DNA of 64,000 nucleotides from an uncultured Dorea sp. (GCF_934294775.1 NZ_CAKRAH010000004.1:1-64000), one strand, 5' to 3'; positions 8,115 through 16,883 are shown, counted from the first letter of the stretch. Program-made: numbers and translations. Notes: a model not told the origin generated them from the letters alone.

Positions 8115-9056
8115 TTATTTTACAAATTCTTTTACTTTTGCATAGATACTGTCTGCATCAAGGCCATATTTCTTAATCAGTTCTACAGCCGGGCCAGACT
8201 CGCCAAATGTATCATTTACACCAATCTTCATAACTTTTGCTGGTGCTTTTTCTGCAACTACATCACATACAGCACTTCCAAGTCCGCCGATAATAGAATG
8301 TTCTTCTACTGTCACGATCTTTCCTGTCTTAGCTGCTGCTGCAACAACTGCTGCTTCATCCAGTGGTTTGATTGTATGCATGTTGATAACTTCTGCACTG
8401 ATTCCGTCTGCTGCAAGCTTCTCAGCTGCTGTGAGGGATTCAGATACTTCAAGACCTGTTGCGATGATTGTCACATCTGTACCTTCACGAAGTGTGATGG
8501 ATTTTCCGATCTCGAATTTGTAATCATCATTATCATTGATAACCGGAACTGCAAGTCTTCCGAAACGGAGATATACAGGACCTACATGCTCATAAGCTGC
8601 CTTTACAGCTGCTTTTGCTTCTACATCATCAGAAGGATTGATTACGATCATTCCAGGGATAGTTCTCATAAGTGCGATATCTTCGTTACACTGATGTGTA
8701 GCTCCGTCTTCTCCAACAGAGATACCAGCATGTGTAGCTCCGATCTTAACATTTAATTTTGGATATCCAACTGAGTTACGAACCTGCTCAAATGCACGTC
8801 CTGCTGCGAACATAGCAAATGAACTTGCAAATGGGACTTTTCCTGTTGCTGCAATACCAGCTGCAACTCCGATCATGTTACACTCAGCGATTCCACAGTC
8901 AATGTGACGTTCTGGGAAAGCTTTTTTGAACATTCCTGTCTTGGTAGCTTCTGCAAGGTCAGCGTCTAATACTACCAGATCTTCGTGTTCTTTTCCTAAT
9001 TCTACTAAAGCATTACCGTAGCTTTCTCTTGTTGCGATTTTCTTTACTTCTGACAT
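8115..9056 (-). CDS. Transketolase, C-terminal subunit
   Basis: 313 residues, corresponding to the pyrimidine-binding and C-terminal domains of transketolase. Motifs seen are the PYR-domain start ATRESYGNALVEL, the cofactor glutamate region DCGIAECNMIGVAAG, and the C-terminal domain with VEEHSIIGGLG. With the adjacent N-terminal subunit it makes the two-subunit transketolase common in Firmicutes and Archaea, moving two-carbon ketol units between sugar phosphates in the non-oxidative pentose phosphate pathway. Its start overlaps the upstream gene by 13 bases, indicating translational coupling and fixed stoichiometry. Confidence 0.9.
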   Translation of the reverse strand: MSEVKKIATRESYGNALVELGKEHEDLVVLDADLAEATKTGMFKKAFPERHIDCGIAECNMIGVAAGIAATGKVPFASSFAMFAAGRAFEQVRNSVGYPKLNVKIGATHAGISVGEDGATHQCNEDIALMRTIPGMIVINPSDDVEAKAAVKAAYEHVGPVYLRFGRLAVPVINDNDDYKFEIGKSITLREGTDVTIIATGLEVSESLTAAEKLAADGISAEVINMHTIKPLDEAAVVAAAAKTGKIVTVEEHSIIGGLGSAVCDVVAEKAPAKVMKIGVNDTFGESGPAVELIKKYGLDADSIYAKVKEFVK

Positions 9057-9880
9057 AATGCTTCACCTGCTTTCTCTAATTCTTCCATTGCCTGTGCATA
9101 CTGCTCATCATTAGGAGCTTTTCCATGCCATCCAGCCTGGTCTTCCATGAAGGAAACTCCTTTTCCTTTGATTGTCTTTGCAATAATTGCAGTTGGCATT
9201 CCCTTTGTCTCACGAGCCTCTTTGAAAGCTGCTTCGATCTGATCAAAGTCATTTCCATCGATATTGATTACGTGGAAGTTAAATGCCTCGAATTTTTTAT
9301 CGATTGGGTATGGAGAGTTAACATCTGTAATCTTTCCATCAATCTGAAGGTTATTATTATCAACGATTACTACCAGGTTGTCCAGTTTTCTATGTCCTGC
9401 TAACATAGAAGCTTCCCAAACCTGTCCTTCCTGAATCTCTCCATCTCCAAGAAGTGTATATACTCTGTAATCATCATTTGAAAGCTTGGCAGAAATAGCC
9501 ATTCCTACTGCAGCAGAGATTCCCTGTCCAAGAGATCCACTTGACATATCAACACCTGGAATGTGTTTCATATCTGGATGTCCCTGAAGGTATGATCCAA
9601 CTTTACGAAGAGTTGTCAGATCCTCAACCGGGAAGAATCCTCTGTTAGCCAGTGTAGAATAATATCCTGGTGCTGTGTGTCCTTTTGATAATACAAAACG
9701 GTCACGATCTGCTTTCTTAGGATCCTTAGGATCGATATTCATCTCTTCAAAATACAGATATGTATAAATGTCTGCTGCTGACAGTGATCCACCCGGATGT
9801 CCGGATTTTGCGCTGTGAACTGCAGTAACGATACCCTTACGGACCTCGTTGGCTGTCTTCATAAGCTCTAATTTGTTCAT
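9044..9880 (-). CDS. Transketolase, N-terminal (ThDP-binding) subunit
   Basis: 278 residues equal to the pyrophosphate-binding domain of transketolase. The thiamine-diphosphate motif reads GDGEIQEGQVWEA followed about 20 residues later by the Asn-Asn pair in VDNNNLQ. HSAKSGHPGGSLS and SKGHTAPGYY are typical of the domain start. AGGAGG lies just upstream of the ATG. It is translated before, and overlaps, the C-terminal subunit gene and follows the transaldolase gene by 39 bases, so the operon supplies both group-transfer steps of the non-oxidative pentose phosphate pathway. Confidence 0.92.
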   Translation of the reverse strand: MNKLELMKTANEVRKGIVTAVHSAKSGHPGGSLSAADIYTYLYFEEMNIDPKDPKKADRDRFVLSKGHTAPGYYSTLANRGFFPVEDLTTLRKVGSYLQGHPDMKHIPGVDMSSGSLGQGISAAVGMAISAKLSNDDYRVYTLLGDGEIQEGQVWEASMLAGHRKLDNLVVIVDNNNLQIDGKITDVNSPYPIDKKFEAFNFHVINIDGNDFDQIEAAFKEARETKGMPTAIIAKTIKGKGVSFMEDQAGWHGKAPNDEQYAQAMEELEKAGEALCQK

Positions 9881-9919
9881 GTTGTTCCTCCTGAATCATT
9901 TATATGATAGCGTTACTTC

Positions 9920-10573
9920 TTATTCTCCGAATACTGCTTTGTAATCAGCCTGGAATTTTGCGATTCCTGCATCTGTCAGAGGATGATGTGTCATCTGCTC
10001 GATTACTTTGTAAGGTACTGTTGCGATATCAGCTCCTGCTAAAGCACAGTCTGTTACATGAATTGGGTTACGTACACTTGCTGCGATGATCTCTGTATCG
10101 ATTCCTGCAACTTCGAAGATCTGAGCGATCTCTGAGATTAAGTCTACTCCTCTTGTAGAGATGTCATCCAGACGTCCAAGGAATGGAGATACGAATGATG
10201 CACCAGCTCTTGCTGCAAGAAGTGCCTGGTTTGCATTAAAGATCAGAGTTACATTTGTCTTAATTCCCTCTGCTGAAAGAACTTTTACTGCTTTTAATCC
10301 TTCTACTGTCATAGGAATCTTAACTACCATGTTAGGATGGATCTTAGCGATTTCTCTACCTTCTGCGATCATTCCTTCTGCATCTGTTGTTGTTGCTTTT
10401 ACTTCTCCACTGATTGGTCCATCTACGATAGATGCGATCTCAGCAATAACTTCTTCAAATACTTTTCCTTCTTTTGCGATCAGAGATGGGTTGGTTGTTA
10501 CTCCGCAGATAACTCCCATATCGTTTGCTTTCTTAATATCTTCTACATTCGCTGTGTCAATGAAAAATTTCAT
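9920..10573 (-). CDS. Transaldolase / fructose-6-phosphate aldolase (FSA/TalC type)
   Basis: 217 residues, the short form of the transaldolase family (TalC, MipB, FSA). The Schiff-base lysine is in NMVVKIPMT (about residue 85). Other family marks are MKFFIDTANVEDI at the start, GVTTNPSLIAKEG and FVSPFLGRLDD. The family contains both true transaldolases and fructose-6-phosphate aldolases, which sequence alone separates poorly. The operon with both transketolase subunits favours transaldolase. A ribosome site AAGGAGGAAG precedes the ATG. Confidence 0.88.
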   Translation of the reverse strand: MKFFIDTANVEDIKKANDMGVICGVTTNPSLIAKEGKVFEEVIAEIASIVDGPISGEVKATTTDAEGMIAEGREIAKIHPNMVVKIPMTVEGLKAVKVLSAEGIKTNVTLIFNANQALLAARAGASFVSPFLGRLDDISTRGVDLISEIAQIFEVAGIDTEIIAASVRNPIHVTDCALAGADIATVPYKVIEQMTHHPLTDAGIAKFQADYKAVFGE

Positions 10574-10636
10574 GTCGTTCTTCCTCCTTAAATTTGGTGA
10601 TTTTTGCTCACCATTCCCTTGTTATCGTTTGATTGA

Positions 10637-10666
10637 ATTATACTCTACAAGCGGAGGTCTGGTCAA
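10637..10666 (-). promoter_or_regulatory. Promoter of the transaldolase-transketolase operon
   Basis: Minus strand TTGACC (10661-10666) and perfect TATAAT (10637-10642) with an 18-base spacer, about 65 bases before the transaldolase start. Confidence 0.75.
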
Positions 10667-10679
10667 TAGCCTCTGTTTT

Positions 10680-10753
10680 TTATTAATAATTTTCCTTATT
10701 AATAATTGCAAATTATTAATTATTTTTTTGGATTTTTTTGTGAACAAGTTCAC
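10680..10753 (-). promoter_or_regulatory. Array of AT-rich repeats and a palindrome upstream of the transaldolase promoter
   Basis: TTATTAATAATT occurs exactly at 10680-10691 and 10696-10707, and the related AATTATTAATTATT at 10711-10724, giving a period of about 16 bases. Next to them is GTGAAC-AA-GTTCAC (10740-10753), a 6-base-arm palindrome. The block lies just upstream of the -35 box and just downstream of a LacI-type regulator gene, so it may hold operator or UP-element sites. Which protein binds is unknown. Confidence 0.4.
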
Positions 10754-10866
10754 AATATCTCCTCATTTTCACTAAATAATTCACGTATTTTAGAGCATTT
10801 CCCTATTTTTCATAATCTGTATATGATATAAGCACATTTTTATTACTAATAATTTTTCAAAATAAA

Positions 10867-11967
10867 TTAATTTTTCTTTTTTCGCGTCGTTCTTGCATAC
10901 GTTGTCGTGCCCCGGACGATCAGCTGCGGCTCATATTCTACATGATATGTACTGATCGGCACAGTGTCCGCGTTCGTCGAATGATGTGTCGCTATCTTCT
11001 TCATTATAATATCACATGCATCCCTGCCTTTGAAAGTGACAAAATGCTCAATTGTAGTCAGATTCATCGTATGCATCCGTGCAAATAGTGTATTATCACA
11101 TCCCATAACGGATATTTCCGCCGGAACTTTTATCTTTGCCTCATGAAGTGCATCCATAACACCAAATGCGATCATGTCATTCAGTCCCACAATTGCCGTC
11201 ACATCCGGCGCTTCTTTTAAGACTTCTTTTGTCAGTTCATAACCAATCTTATATTCCGAATCGATATCTGCCACATCCAGATCGATCTCTTCTTTTGCCG
11301 CCTTGATGATAACATGATCCCGCAGACCGACTTTATCATATTCTTTTAAAAATCCTTCTACACGTTTGGAACGCTGCTTCTGTCTTGCAGTAAGCGGCGG
11401 TGCAATGTATGCAACTTTCCGGTGTCCAAGTCCGAGCAAATGTTTTGCCATAACTCTTCCAAGCTTTGAATTATCCAGCTCCACTGCATCTACATTCATT
11501 TTCTCATTCTGGTTATTCACAATCGCTACCGGAATCTGTTCTGCCAGTTCTCCAACCAGATCCATAAAGCAATGACTTGGATTACAGGTATAGATGATCC
11601 CCAGCGGCCTTAGATGCCACATCATCTTAAGGTAACGCTCTTCCATCCGAAGGTCTCTCTGCGTATTGCATACAAAAAGTCCGTATCCCTGATCTTTTGC
11701 ATGTGCTTCTATCCCCTGCAATAACATAACATAGTATGGATTGGTCAGGTTCGGGCAGAAGACTACCAGTAATTTTTCTCTCTTGGTATCTTTCCTGGTT
11801 TTCCGCTTTGGTGGAACGTATCCCAGTTCTTTTGCCGCATTTTCTACTTTTTCTATCGTATCTTTCGAAAATGATACGTCGTATTTTTTATTCAGGATCA
11901 TGGATACGGTAGACTGTGACACACCTGCTGCATGTGCTATGTCTGTTGATGTAACTTTTTTCTTCAT
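10867..11967 (-). CDS. LacI-family transcriptional regulator
   Basis: 366 residues with the start at 11967, where GGGAGGTG lies 7 bases upstream. An in-frame start at 12045 would add 26 residues translated from an intergenic repeat and is rejected. The LacI helix-turn-helix is residues about 4-28 (TSTDIAHAAGVSQSTVSMILN) with an unusual Lys-rich hinge (PPKRKTRKDTKREKLL). The rest is the periplasmic-binding-protein-like sensor domain (about 65-345). It follows recR on the same strand and precedes the transaldolase-transketolase operon by 293 bases, so it may regulate that operon; the ligand is not evident. Confidence 0.85.
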   Translation of the reverse strand: MKKKVTSTDIAHAAGVSQSTVSMILNKKYDVSFSKDTIEKVENAAKELGYVPPKRKTRKDTKREKLLVVFCPNLTNPYYVMLLQGIEAHAKDQGYGLFVCNTQRDLRMEERYLKMMWHLRPLGIIYTCNPSHCFMDLVGELAEQIPVAIVNNQNEKMNVDAVELDNSKLGRVMAKHLLGLGHRKVAYIAPPLTARQKQRSKRVEGFLKEYDKVGLRDHVIIKAAKEEIDLDVADIDSEYKIGYELTKEVLKEAPDVTAIVGLNDMIAFGVMDALHEAKIKVPAEISVMGCDNTLFARMHTMNLTTIEHFVTFKGRDACDIIMKKIATHHSTNADTVPISTYHVEYEPQLIVRGTTTYARTTRKKKN

Positions 11968-12001
11968 AACTTTCACCTCCCTGGAGATAAAATCTTTCGC
12001 G

Positions 12002-12058
12002 GGGGACGGGGGATTTTTAAAAAAACTCCGTCCCCGGTGGGTCAAAAAAGGGACAGGG
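12002..12058. repeat. GGGACGGGG palindromic repeat (REP-like), locus 1
   Basis: Arms GGGGACGGGGG (12002-12012) and CTCCGTCCCC (12026-12035) enclose ATTTTTAAAAAAA. After a spacer comes GGGACAGGG (12050-12058). It lies between lacI and recR, and its GGACAGGGC end forms half of the recR terminator. Confidence 0.85.
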
Positions 12059-12072
12059 CTACAGCTCTGTCC
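12044..12072 (-). terminator. recR terminator built partly from the repeat
   Basis: Minus strand GGACAGAGC (12064-12072, inside the last recR codons) pairs with GCCCTGTCC (12051-12059) and is followed by CTTTTTT. One stem arm is coding sequence, the other belongs to the GGGACAGGG repeat. Confidence 0.7.
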
Positions 12073-12655
12073 TTCCTTCCAACGCTCTTAAAAGCGTCAC
12101 TTCATCAATGTACTCCAGATCTCCTCCGACCGGAACACCGCTTGCAATCCTGCTTACTTTGATTCCCGTCGGTTTGATCAGCTTACTAATATACATTGCC
12201 GTCGTCTCTCCCTCCAGACTGGAGTTCGTTGCGATGATGACTTCTTTGACATCTCCCTGCAGACGCTCGATCAGTTCTTTTAACTTGATATCCTCCGGAC
12301 CGATTCCAAGCATCGGCGAGATGGCTCCATGAAGCACATGATATACCCCGTTGTATTTTCCGGTTTTTTCATACGCCGCCAGATCTCTGGTATTTTCCAC
12401 TACCATAATCGTCTCGTGATCCCGCTTACTATTGCTGCAGATTGGGCATAAATCCTGATCGGTAAGTGTATAGCATTCTTTACAATACCGGATATTTTCC
12501 CTGGCTTCCACCATTGTCGATGCAAGTCTCTTTACATCATCCACCGGCATATGGATCAGATGAAATGCAAGTCTTGCCGCAGATTTCGCCCCAATTCCCG
12601 GAAGACACGACAGTTCTTCTATCAGTTTGCTCATCTGGTTGCTATAATAGTCCAT
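12059..12655 (-). CDS. recR: Recombination mediator RecR
   Basis: 198 residues, the normal RecR length. The N-terminal helix-hairpin-helix is LSCLPGIGAKSAARLAFHL. The zinc motif is CKECYTLTDQDLCPIC (about residues 57-72), followed by a Toprim domain beginning MVVENTRDLAAYEKTG. RecR acts with RecF and RecO to load RecA at gaps. It is third in the conserved dnaX-ybaB-recR cluster, 16 bases after ybaB. Confidence 0.96.
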   Translation of the reverse strand: MDYYSNQMSKLIEELSCLPGIGAKSAARLAFHLIHMPVDDVKRLASTMVEARENIRYCKECYTLTDQDLCPICSNSKRDHETIMVVENTRDLAAYEKTGKYNGVYHVLHGAISPMLGIGPEDIKLKELIERLQGDVKEVIIATNSSLEGETTAMYISKLIKPTGIKVSRIASGVPVGGDLEYIDEVTLLRALEGRTEL

Positions 12656-12671
12656 ATGTTCAGGCTCCCCG

Positions 12672-13025
12672 TTAGAATAATCCCGGCATTCCGCTGCCCA
12701 TTCCGCCAGTCAGTCTAGACATTGCAGATGTTGTCTCTGAATCCACTTTTTCAAGTGCTTCGTTAACTGCTGCTACCAGTAAGTCTTCCAGCATCTCTAC
12801 ATCATCAGGATCTACAACTTCTTCATCTAATTTTACTTTCAGAACTTTCTTGCTTCCGGATACAGTTACCTCAACAGCTCCGCCACCTGCAGTTGCGCTG
12901 AATTCTTTTGTCTCCATTTCCTTTGCCTGTTCTTCCATCTGACGCTGCATCTTCTGTGCCTGCTTCATCAGATTTGCCATATTTCCCGGCATTCCGCCAC
13001 CTGGGAATCCTCCTCTTTTTGCCAT
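12672..13025 (-). CDS. YbaB/EbfC-family nucleoid-associated protein
   Basis: 117 residues. The N-terminus is Gly/Met-rich (GGFPGGGMPGNMANLMKQAQKMQ), followed by a helical dimerisation region and the conserved core ATAGGGAVEVTVSG and VVDPDDVEMLEDLL. YbaB/EbfC proteins are small DNA-binding dimers. Its place between dnaX and recR is conserved across bacteria and supports the call. Confidence 0.95.
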   Translation of the reverse strand: MAKRGGFPGGGMPGNMANLMKQAQKMQRQMEEQAKEMETKEFSATAGGGAVEVTVSGSKKVLKVKLDEEVVDPDDVEMLEDLLVAAVNEALEKVDSETTSAMSRLTGGMGSGMPGLF

Positions 13026-13037
13026 TATAATTTCCTC

Positions 13038-14609
13038 CTATTCATCTTCTACTGTTATTTCCATATTAATAATATTTTCCAGATCTACAAAATGATCCTC
13101 GAACCTGCGCCCGGCTTCCATCTGCCGGACATCAATCTCTACTTTTTTTCCGATTTTCTGCTCGATCAGTGTCTGGATTTCTTCTTTGTGCTCCGGTGTT
13201 GCTACCGCACTTGCACTAAGCTCATCCGGCAGTACAACCAGAAGTCTGTTCCCTTCCCCCGCACTTAATCTTGCCTTCTTAAGATAAGTACGAAGAAGCG
13301 GGGAAGCTTCATTGATAATCATCCGGAAATCTTTTGCCACTGCTTTTACATCTTCATTCAGTGCCTGCGGTAGTTCCGGTTTTGGCTTCGGCGCACTTCT
13401 TTCCTGTGGTCCGGCTTCATATACAATCCGTTCTCTTACAGGCGCCTCGAAAGCACCTTCTTCCAGCTGCTTTTCAATTGCGCGGATACGGTCCAGCAAT
13501 GCATCACGATTCTGATCCATAGCCGGACGGCACAATTTGATCAGCGTCACTTCCAGAAGCACTCTCTTTTGGGTCGCATACTTCAACTGATTTGTCAGAT
13601 CTGAAAATATGCGGATGTAACGGATCAGCGTGTCGCTGTCGATCATCTGTGCTTCTTCTTTTAACAGTGCCAGGTTTTCTGTCGATACATCCAGCACATC
13701 TTCCATGTTATCGGAACTCTTTACCAGCAACAGGTTACGCAGGTACCAGGTAAAATCTGCCGCAAGCTGCGACAGCTCCCTTCCCTGCATCACCAGTTCA
13801 TCGACCGTCTCGATCACCTGATGCACATCCATAGCAAGGAGCTGCCTTAACAGTCTGCTAAACACCTCTGTATCAACAGCTCCAAGTACTTCCAGCACAT
13901 GATCATACGTCAGAGTCTCATTCATATAGAATGCTGCACACTGATCCAGAAGACTTAAGGAATCTCTCATAGATCCATCCGCCATCTTCGCGATGTAACG
14001 GACCGCTTTATCTTCCACATCCCAGCCTTCTTTATCGATCAGTTCCCGCAGCCTTGCTGCAATCGTCTCAATGGAAATTCTTTTAAAATCATATCTCTGA
14101 CAACGGCTTAAGATTGTGATCGGAATCTTATGTGCTTCCGTTGTCGCAAGAATAAATATAACATATTCCGGCGGTTCTTCCAAGGTTTTCAACAATGCAT
14201 TAAACGCTCCTATAGAAAGCATATGCACCTCGTCGATGATATACACTTTGTATTTTCCCTCAGTCGGACGATACGTTACCTCTTCGCGGATTTCACGGAT
14301 GTTATCTACACCGTTATTCGATGCTGCATCAATCTCTATTACATTCATGGAAGTTCCTGCAGCGATTGATCTACACATTGCACATTCCCCGCATGGACTT
14401 CCATCCACCGGATGCACGCAGTTGACCGCCTTTGCAAATATCTTTGCAACCGTTGTTTTTCCAGTTCCCCTGGTTCCACAAAAAAGATATGCATGCCCGA
14501 TCCTGTCTGCGTTGATCTGATTCTTTAAAGTTCTGACAATTGCATCCTGTCCCTTTACGTCTTCGAATTCATCCGGACGGAACTTTCGGTACAATGCCGT
14601 ATATGACAT
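13038..14609 (-). CDS. dnaX: DNA polymerase III subunit gamma/tau
   Basis: 523 residues. Clamp-loader AAA+ ATPase: Walker A in FCGTRGTGKTTVAK, a four-cysteine zinc site (CVHPVDGSPCGECAMC), Walker B in VYIIDEVHM and sensor 1 in FILATTEAHKIP. Domain III spans about residues 240-360, and a C-terminal tau-like part with a Pro/Lys linker (about 400) spans 420-523. It loads the beta clamp and links polymerases at the fork. It is 12 bases upstream of ybaB and 40 bases downstream of pfkA. Confidence 0.96.
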   Translation of the reverse strand: MSYTALYRKFRPDEFEDVKGQDAIVRTLKNQINADRIGHAYLFCGTRGTGKTTVAKIFAKAVNCVHPVDGSPCGECAMCRSIAAGTSMNVIEIDAASNNGVDNIREIREEVTYRPTEGKYKVYIIDEVHMLSIGAFNALLKTLEEPPEYVIFILATTEAHKIPITILSRCQRYDFKRISIETIAARLRELIDKEGWDVEDKAVRYIAKMADGSMRDSLSLLDQCAAFYMNETLTYDHVLEVLGAVDTEVFSRLLRQLLAMDVHQVIETVDELVMQGRELSQLAADFTWYLRNLLLVKSSDNMEDVLDVSTENLALLKEEAQMIDSDTLIRYIRIFSDLTNQLKYATQKRVLLEVTLIKLCRPAMDQNRDALLDRIRAIEKQLEEGAFEAPVRERIVYEAGPQERSAPKPKPELPQALNEDVKAVAKDFRMIINEASPLLRTYLKKARLSAGEGNRLLVVLPDELSASAVATPEHKEEIQTLIEQKIGKKVEIDVRQMEAGRRFEDHFVDLENIINMEITVEDE

Positions 14610-14649
14610 ATTTTACACTCCTTGTCTTAACGCAGATTCCTCTGATGTC

Positions 14650-15726
14650 TTATTTATCGCCAAAGCTGATACCAATTGTTCTGGCCTCTTCGATGATTGA
14701 CGATTTTGGATCTACGTATTTTAATTTTCCGGCAACTTCAGACAGTGGTACACGGATGATATCCTGATTCTTTGTACCCACCATACATCCATAATCCTCT
14801 TCCAGAATCGCTCTTGCTGCTTCTGCTCCAAGTCTTGTTGCAAGCACTCTGTCATATGCACACGGAGAGCCACCTCTTTGTGTATGTCCCGGAACAGTAA
14901 TTCTTACTTCTTTATCCGTTTTCTTCTGGATTCTCTCTGCAAGTTCGTATGCAACGGAAGGATATTTCTTCTTTGCCTTTTTCTCTTTTAATTCTTTTTT
15001 GGAAAGCGCTGCATCTTCTTTGGAGATTGCTCCTTCTGCAACCGCAATAATGGTAAACCTCTTGCCTGCTTTTCCTCGTTTTTCAATTGCCTCTACCACT
15101 GCATCAATATCATACGGCATCTCCGGAAGCAGGATAATATCTGCTCCTCCTGCAATTCCTGCATGCAGTGTTACCCAGCCGACTTTGTGTCCCATAACCT
15201 CTACAATAAATACACGGCTGTGTGATGTAGCAGTTGTATGAATCCTGTCAATTGTATCTGTTGCGATATCTACCGCACTCTGAAAACCAAATGTCATGTC
15301 CGTTCCCCAGAGATCATTATCAATCGTCTTAGGAAGTGTTACTACATTCAGTCCTTCTTCTCTTAACATGTTTGCTGATTTGTGTGTACCGTTACCGCCA
15401 AGGATCACCAGACAATCCAGATTCAGCTTATGGTACGTATGCTTCATCGCCTCTACTTTATCAAGGCCATCCTCGCCCGGAACGCGCATTAATTTGAACG
15501 GCTGTCTGGATGTTCCCAGAATCGTTCCGCCAAGTGTCAATATTCCTGAAAAATCTTTCGAAGTCAGCATCTGAAAATTCGAATAAATCAGTCCTTTATA
15601 TCCATCCTGGAATCCATAAATCTCCACATCGTCACGTTTTGAAAAAAGTCCTTTTACTACACCCCGCATAGCTGCGTTCAGTGCCTGACAATCACCACCA
15701 CTTGTAAGCATTCCAATTCTTAACAT
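14650..15726 (-). CDS. 6-phosphofructokinase, ATP-type by active-site motif
   Basis: 358 residues with the start at 15726 (AAAGGAG upstream). Phosphofructokinase of the PfkA superfamily. The phosphoryl-donor motif is GGNGT (residues 110-114): glycine at the position of E. coli Gly104 favours ATP. PKTIDND (132-138) carries the lysine also found in PPi enzymes, a combination known from a mixed clade (Gly104/Lys124). Catalytic and substrate motifs TIDND and MGHKVGW are intact. The window holds a second, PPi-type enzyme at 50192-51415. Confidence 0.88.
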   Translation of the reverse strand: MLRIGMLTSGGDCQALNAAMRGVVKGLFSKRDDVEIYGFQDGYKGLIYSNFQMLTSKDFSGILTLGGTILGTSRQPFKLMRVPGEDGLDKVEAMKHTYHKLNLDCLVILGGNGTHKSANMLREEGLNVVTLPKTIDNDLWGTDMTFGFQSAVDIATDTIDRIHTTATSHSRVFIVEVMGHKVGWVTLHAGIAGGADIILLPEMPYDIDAVVEAIEKRGKAGKRFTIIAVAEGAISKEDAALSKKELKEKKAKKKYPSVAYELAERIQKKTDKEVRITVPGHTQRGGSPCAYDRVLATRLGAEAARAILEEDYGCMVGTKNQDIIRVPLSEVAGKLKYVDPKSSIIEEARTIGISFGDK

Positions 15727-15850
15727 ATACCTGCTCCTTTCTATGTTGCATGTGTATAAGTTTATCGTTACAGTGAACAATAATAGTTTACCCATTTTCT
15801 GTATACAATACCAGTAAAATTATAACTTATTTTTTGACACGGCACAATAT

Positions 15851-15934
15851 GGGACAGGGGAATTTTCATTGGGGACGGGGGATTCTTAAAAAACCCCCGT
15901 CCCCAAACCATAATTGACAAAAATTCCCCTGTCC
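15851..15934. repeat. Nested GGGACAGGGG/GGGACGGGGG palindrome (REP-like), locus 2
   Basis: Outer arms GGGACAGGGGAATTTT (15851-15866) and AAAATTCCCCTGTCC (15920-15934) enclose inner arms GGGGACGGGGG (15871-15881) and CCCCCGTCCCC (15894-15904). It is the most complete single copy and lies between the divergent pfkA and map genes. Confidence 0.9.
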
Positions 15935-15951
15935 GTTTTTCCAAAACGTGC

Positions 15952-15957
15952 TATAAT
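15952..15957 (+). promoter_or_regulatory. -10 box of the map promoter
   Basis: TATAAT lies 36 bases before the map start codon. The -35 position falls inside the right arm of the repeat (CTGTCC) and matches the consensus poorly, so the repeat has probably replaced or shaped the -35 region. Confidence 0.45.
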
Positions 15958-15993
15958 ATTTGTGGAAAATTTGTGTAGAAAGCAGGTATTATT

Positions 15994-16803
15994 GTGGATA
16001 AGTTAGATATAAAATTATGGACACTTGCATCCAAAGGCCAGATTGTTCCTGACCGCTCATTATTAAAAACACCAGAACAGATCGAAGCAATCAAAAAAAG
16101 TGCAGAGCTTAACACTGCTGTTCTTGATCATGTAGCCGCTCACATTCACGCAGGTATGAGTACTGCTGAGATTGATAAGCTTGTATATGATTTTACAACC
16201 GAGCACGGTGGTATCCCGGCTCCACTGAACTATGAAGGATTTCCGAAAAGCGTATGCACTTCCATCAACAACGTGATCTGCCATGGTATTCCAAGTGAAA
16301 ATGAGATCATTATCGATGGGGATATCATCAATGTAGATGTATCGACTATTCTGAACGGATATTTTTCAGATGCTTCCCGTATGTTCATGATCGGCAATGT
16401 ATCTCCGGAGGCTGAGCGCATCGTACGTGTCACAAAAGAGTGTGTAGAGCTTGGATTAAAAGCAGCCAAACCATGGGGACACCTTGGAGACATTGCTTAT
16501 GCGATCAATACACACGCAAAAGAAAATGGTTACTCTGTCGTAGAAGAAATCGGTGGACACGGAATTGGTCTTGAATTCCACGAAGAACCGTTCGTAAGTT
16601 ATGTAACTCCAAAGGGAAGCGAGATGGTTCTGGTTCCTGGTATGATGTTCACAATTGAACCTATGATCAACCAGGGAACGCCTGAATTCTATGTTGACGC
16701 TGATAATGGCTGGACCGTTTATACAGATGACGATGGCCTTTCTGCCCAGATCGAATATATGGTTCTGGTTACAGAGCATGGTGTAGAAGTTCTTACAAAA
16801 TAA
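15994..16803 (+). CDS. map: Methionine aminopeptidase, type I
   Basis: 269 residues, starting at GTG (15994) behind a weak AGCAGG ribosome site. Removes the N-terminal methionine of nascent proteins. The family's metal-binding residues are visible in order: His in CHGIPSENE, Asp in NVDVST and DAS, His in GGHGIGLEFHEEP, Glu in FTIEPMI and Glu in AQIEYMVLV. An N-terminal extension of about 25 residues precedes the catalytic core, without a zinc-finger motif. It is monocistronic, divergent from pfkA. Confidence 0.94.
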   Translation: MDKLDIKLWTLASKGQIVPDRSLLKTPEQIEAIKKSAELNTAVLDHVAAHIHAGMSTAEIDKLVYDFTTEHGGIPAPLNYEGFPKSVCTSINNVICHGIPSENEIIIDGDIINVDVSTILNGYFSDASRMFMIGNVSPEAERIVRVTKECVELGLKAAKPWGHLGDIAYAINTHAKENGYSVVEEIGGHGIGLEFHEEPFVSYVTPKGSEMVLVPGMMFTIEPMINQGTPEFYVDADNGWTVYTDDDGLSAQIEYMVLVTEHGVEVLTK

Positions 16804-16832
16804 TCCGAAAGCGCTCCTTTCGGATGCCTGAC

Positions 16833-16872
16833 GAATGCAATAGAACTTGCCAGCGGCAACTTCTCACGCACA
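16833..16872. repeat. Palindromic repeat family C, copy after map
   Basis: GAATGCAATAGAAC, then TTGCC-AGC-GGCAA, then CTTCTCACGCACAC. The same layout (TATGCAA-AGAA, TGYCA..GGCA, TTCTCTTGCATA) is seen at 41729-41773. Confidence 0.5.
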
Positions 16873-16883
16873 CTTTTATATAC

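Noticed and set aside
11968..12045. N-terminal extension of the LacI-family protein
   Set aside because: The extra residues would be translated from the GGGACGGGG repeat, while a strong ribosome site precedes the start at 11967, directly before the helix-turn-helix.
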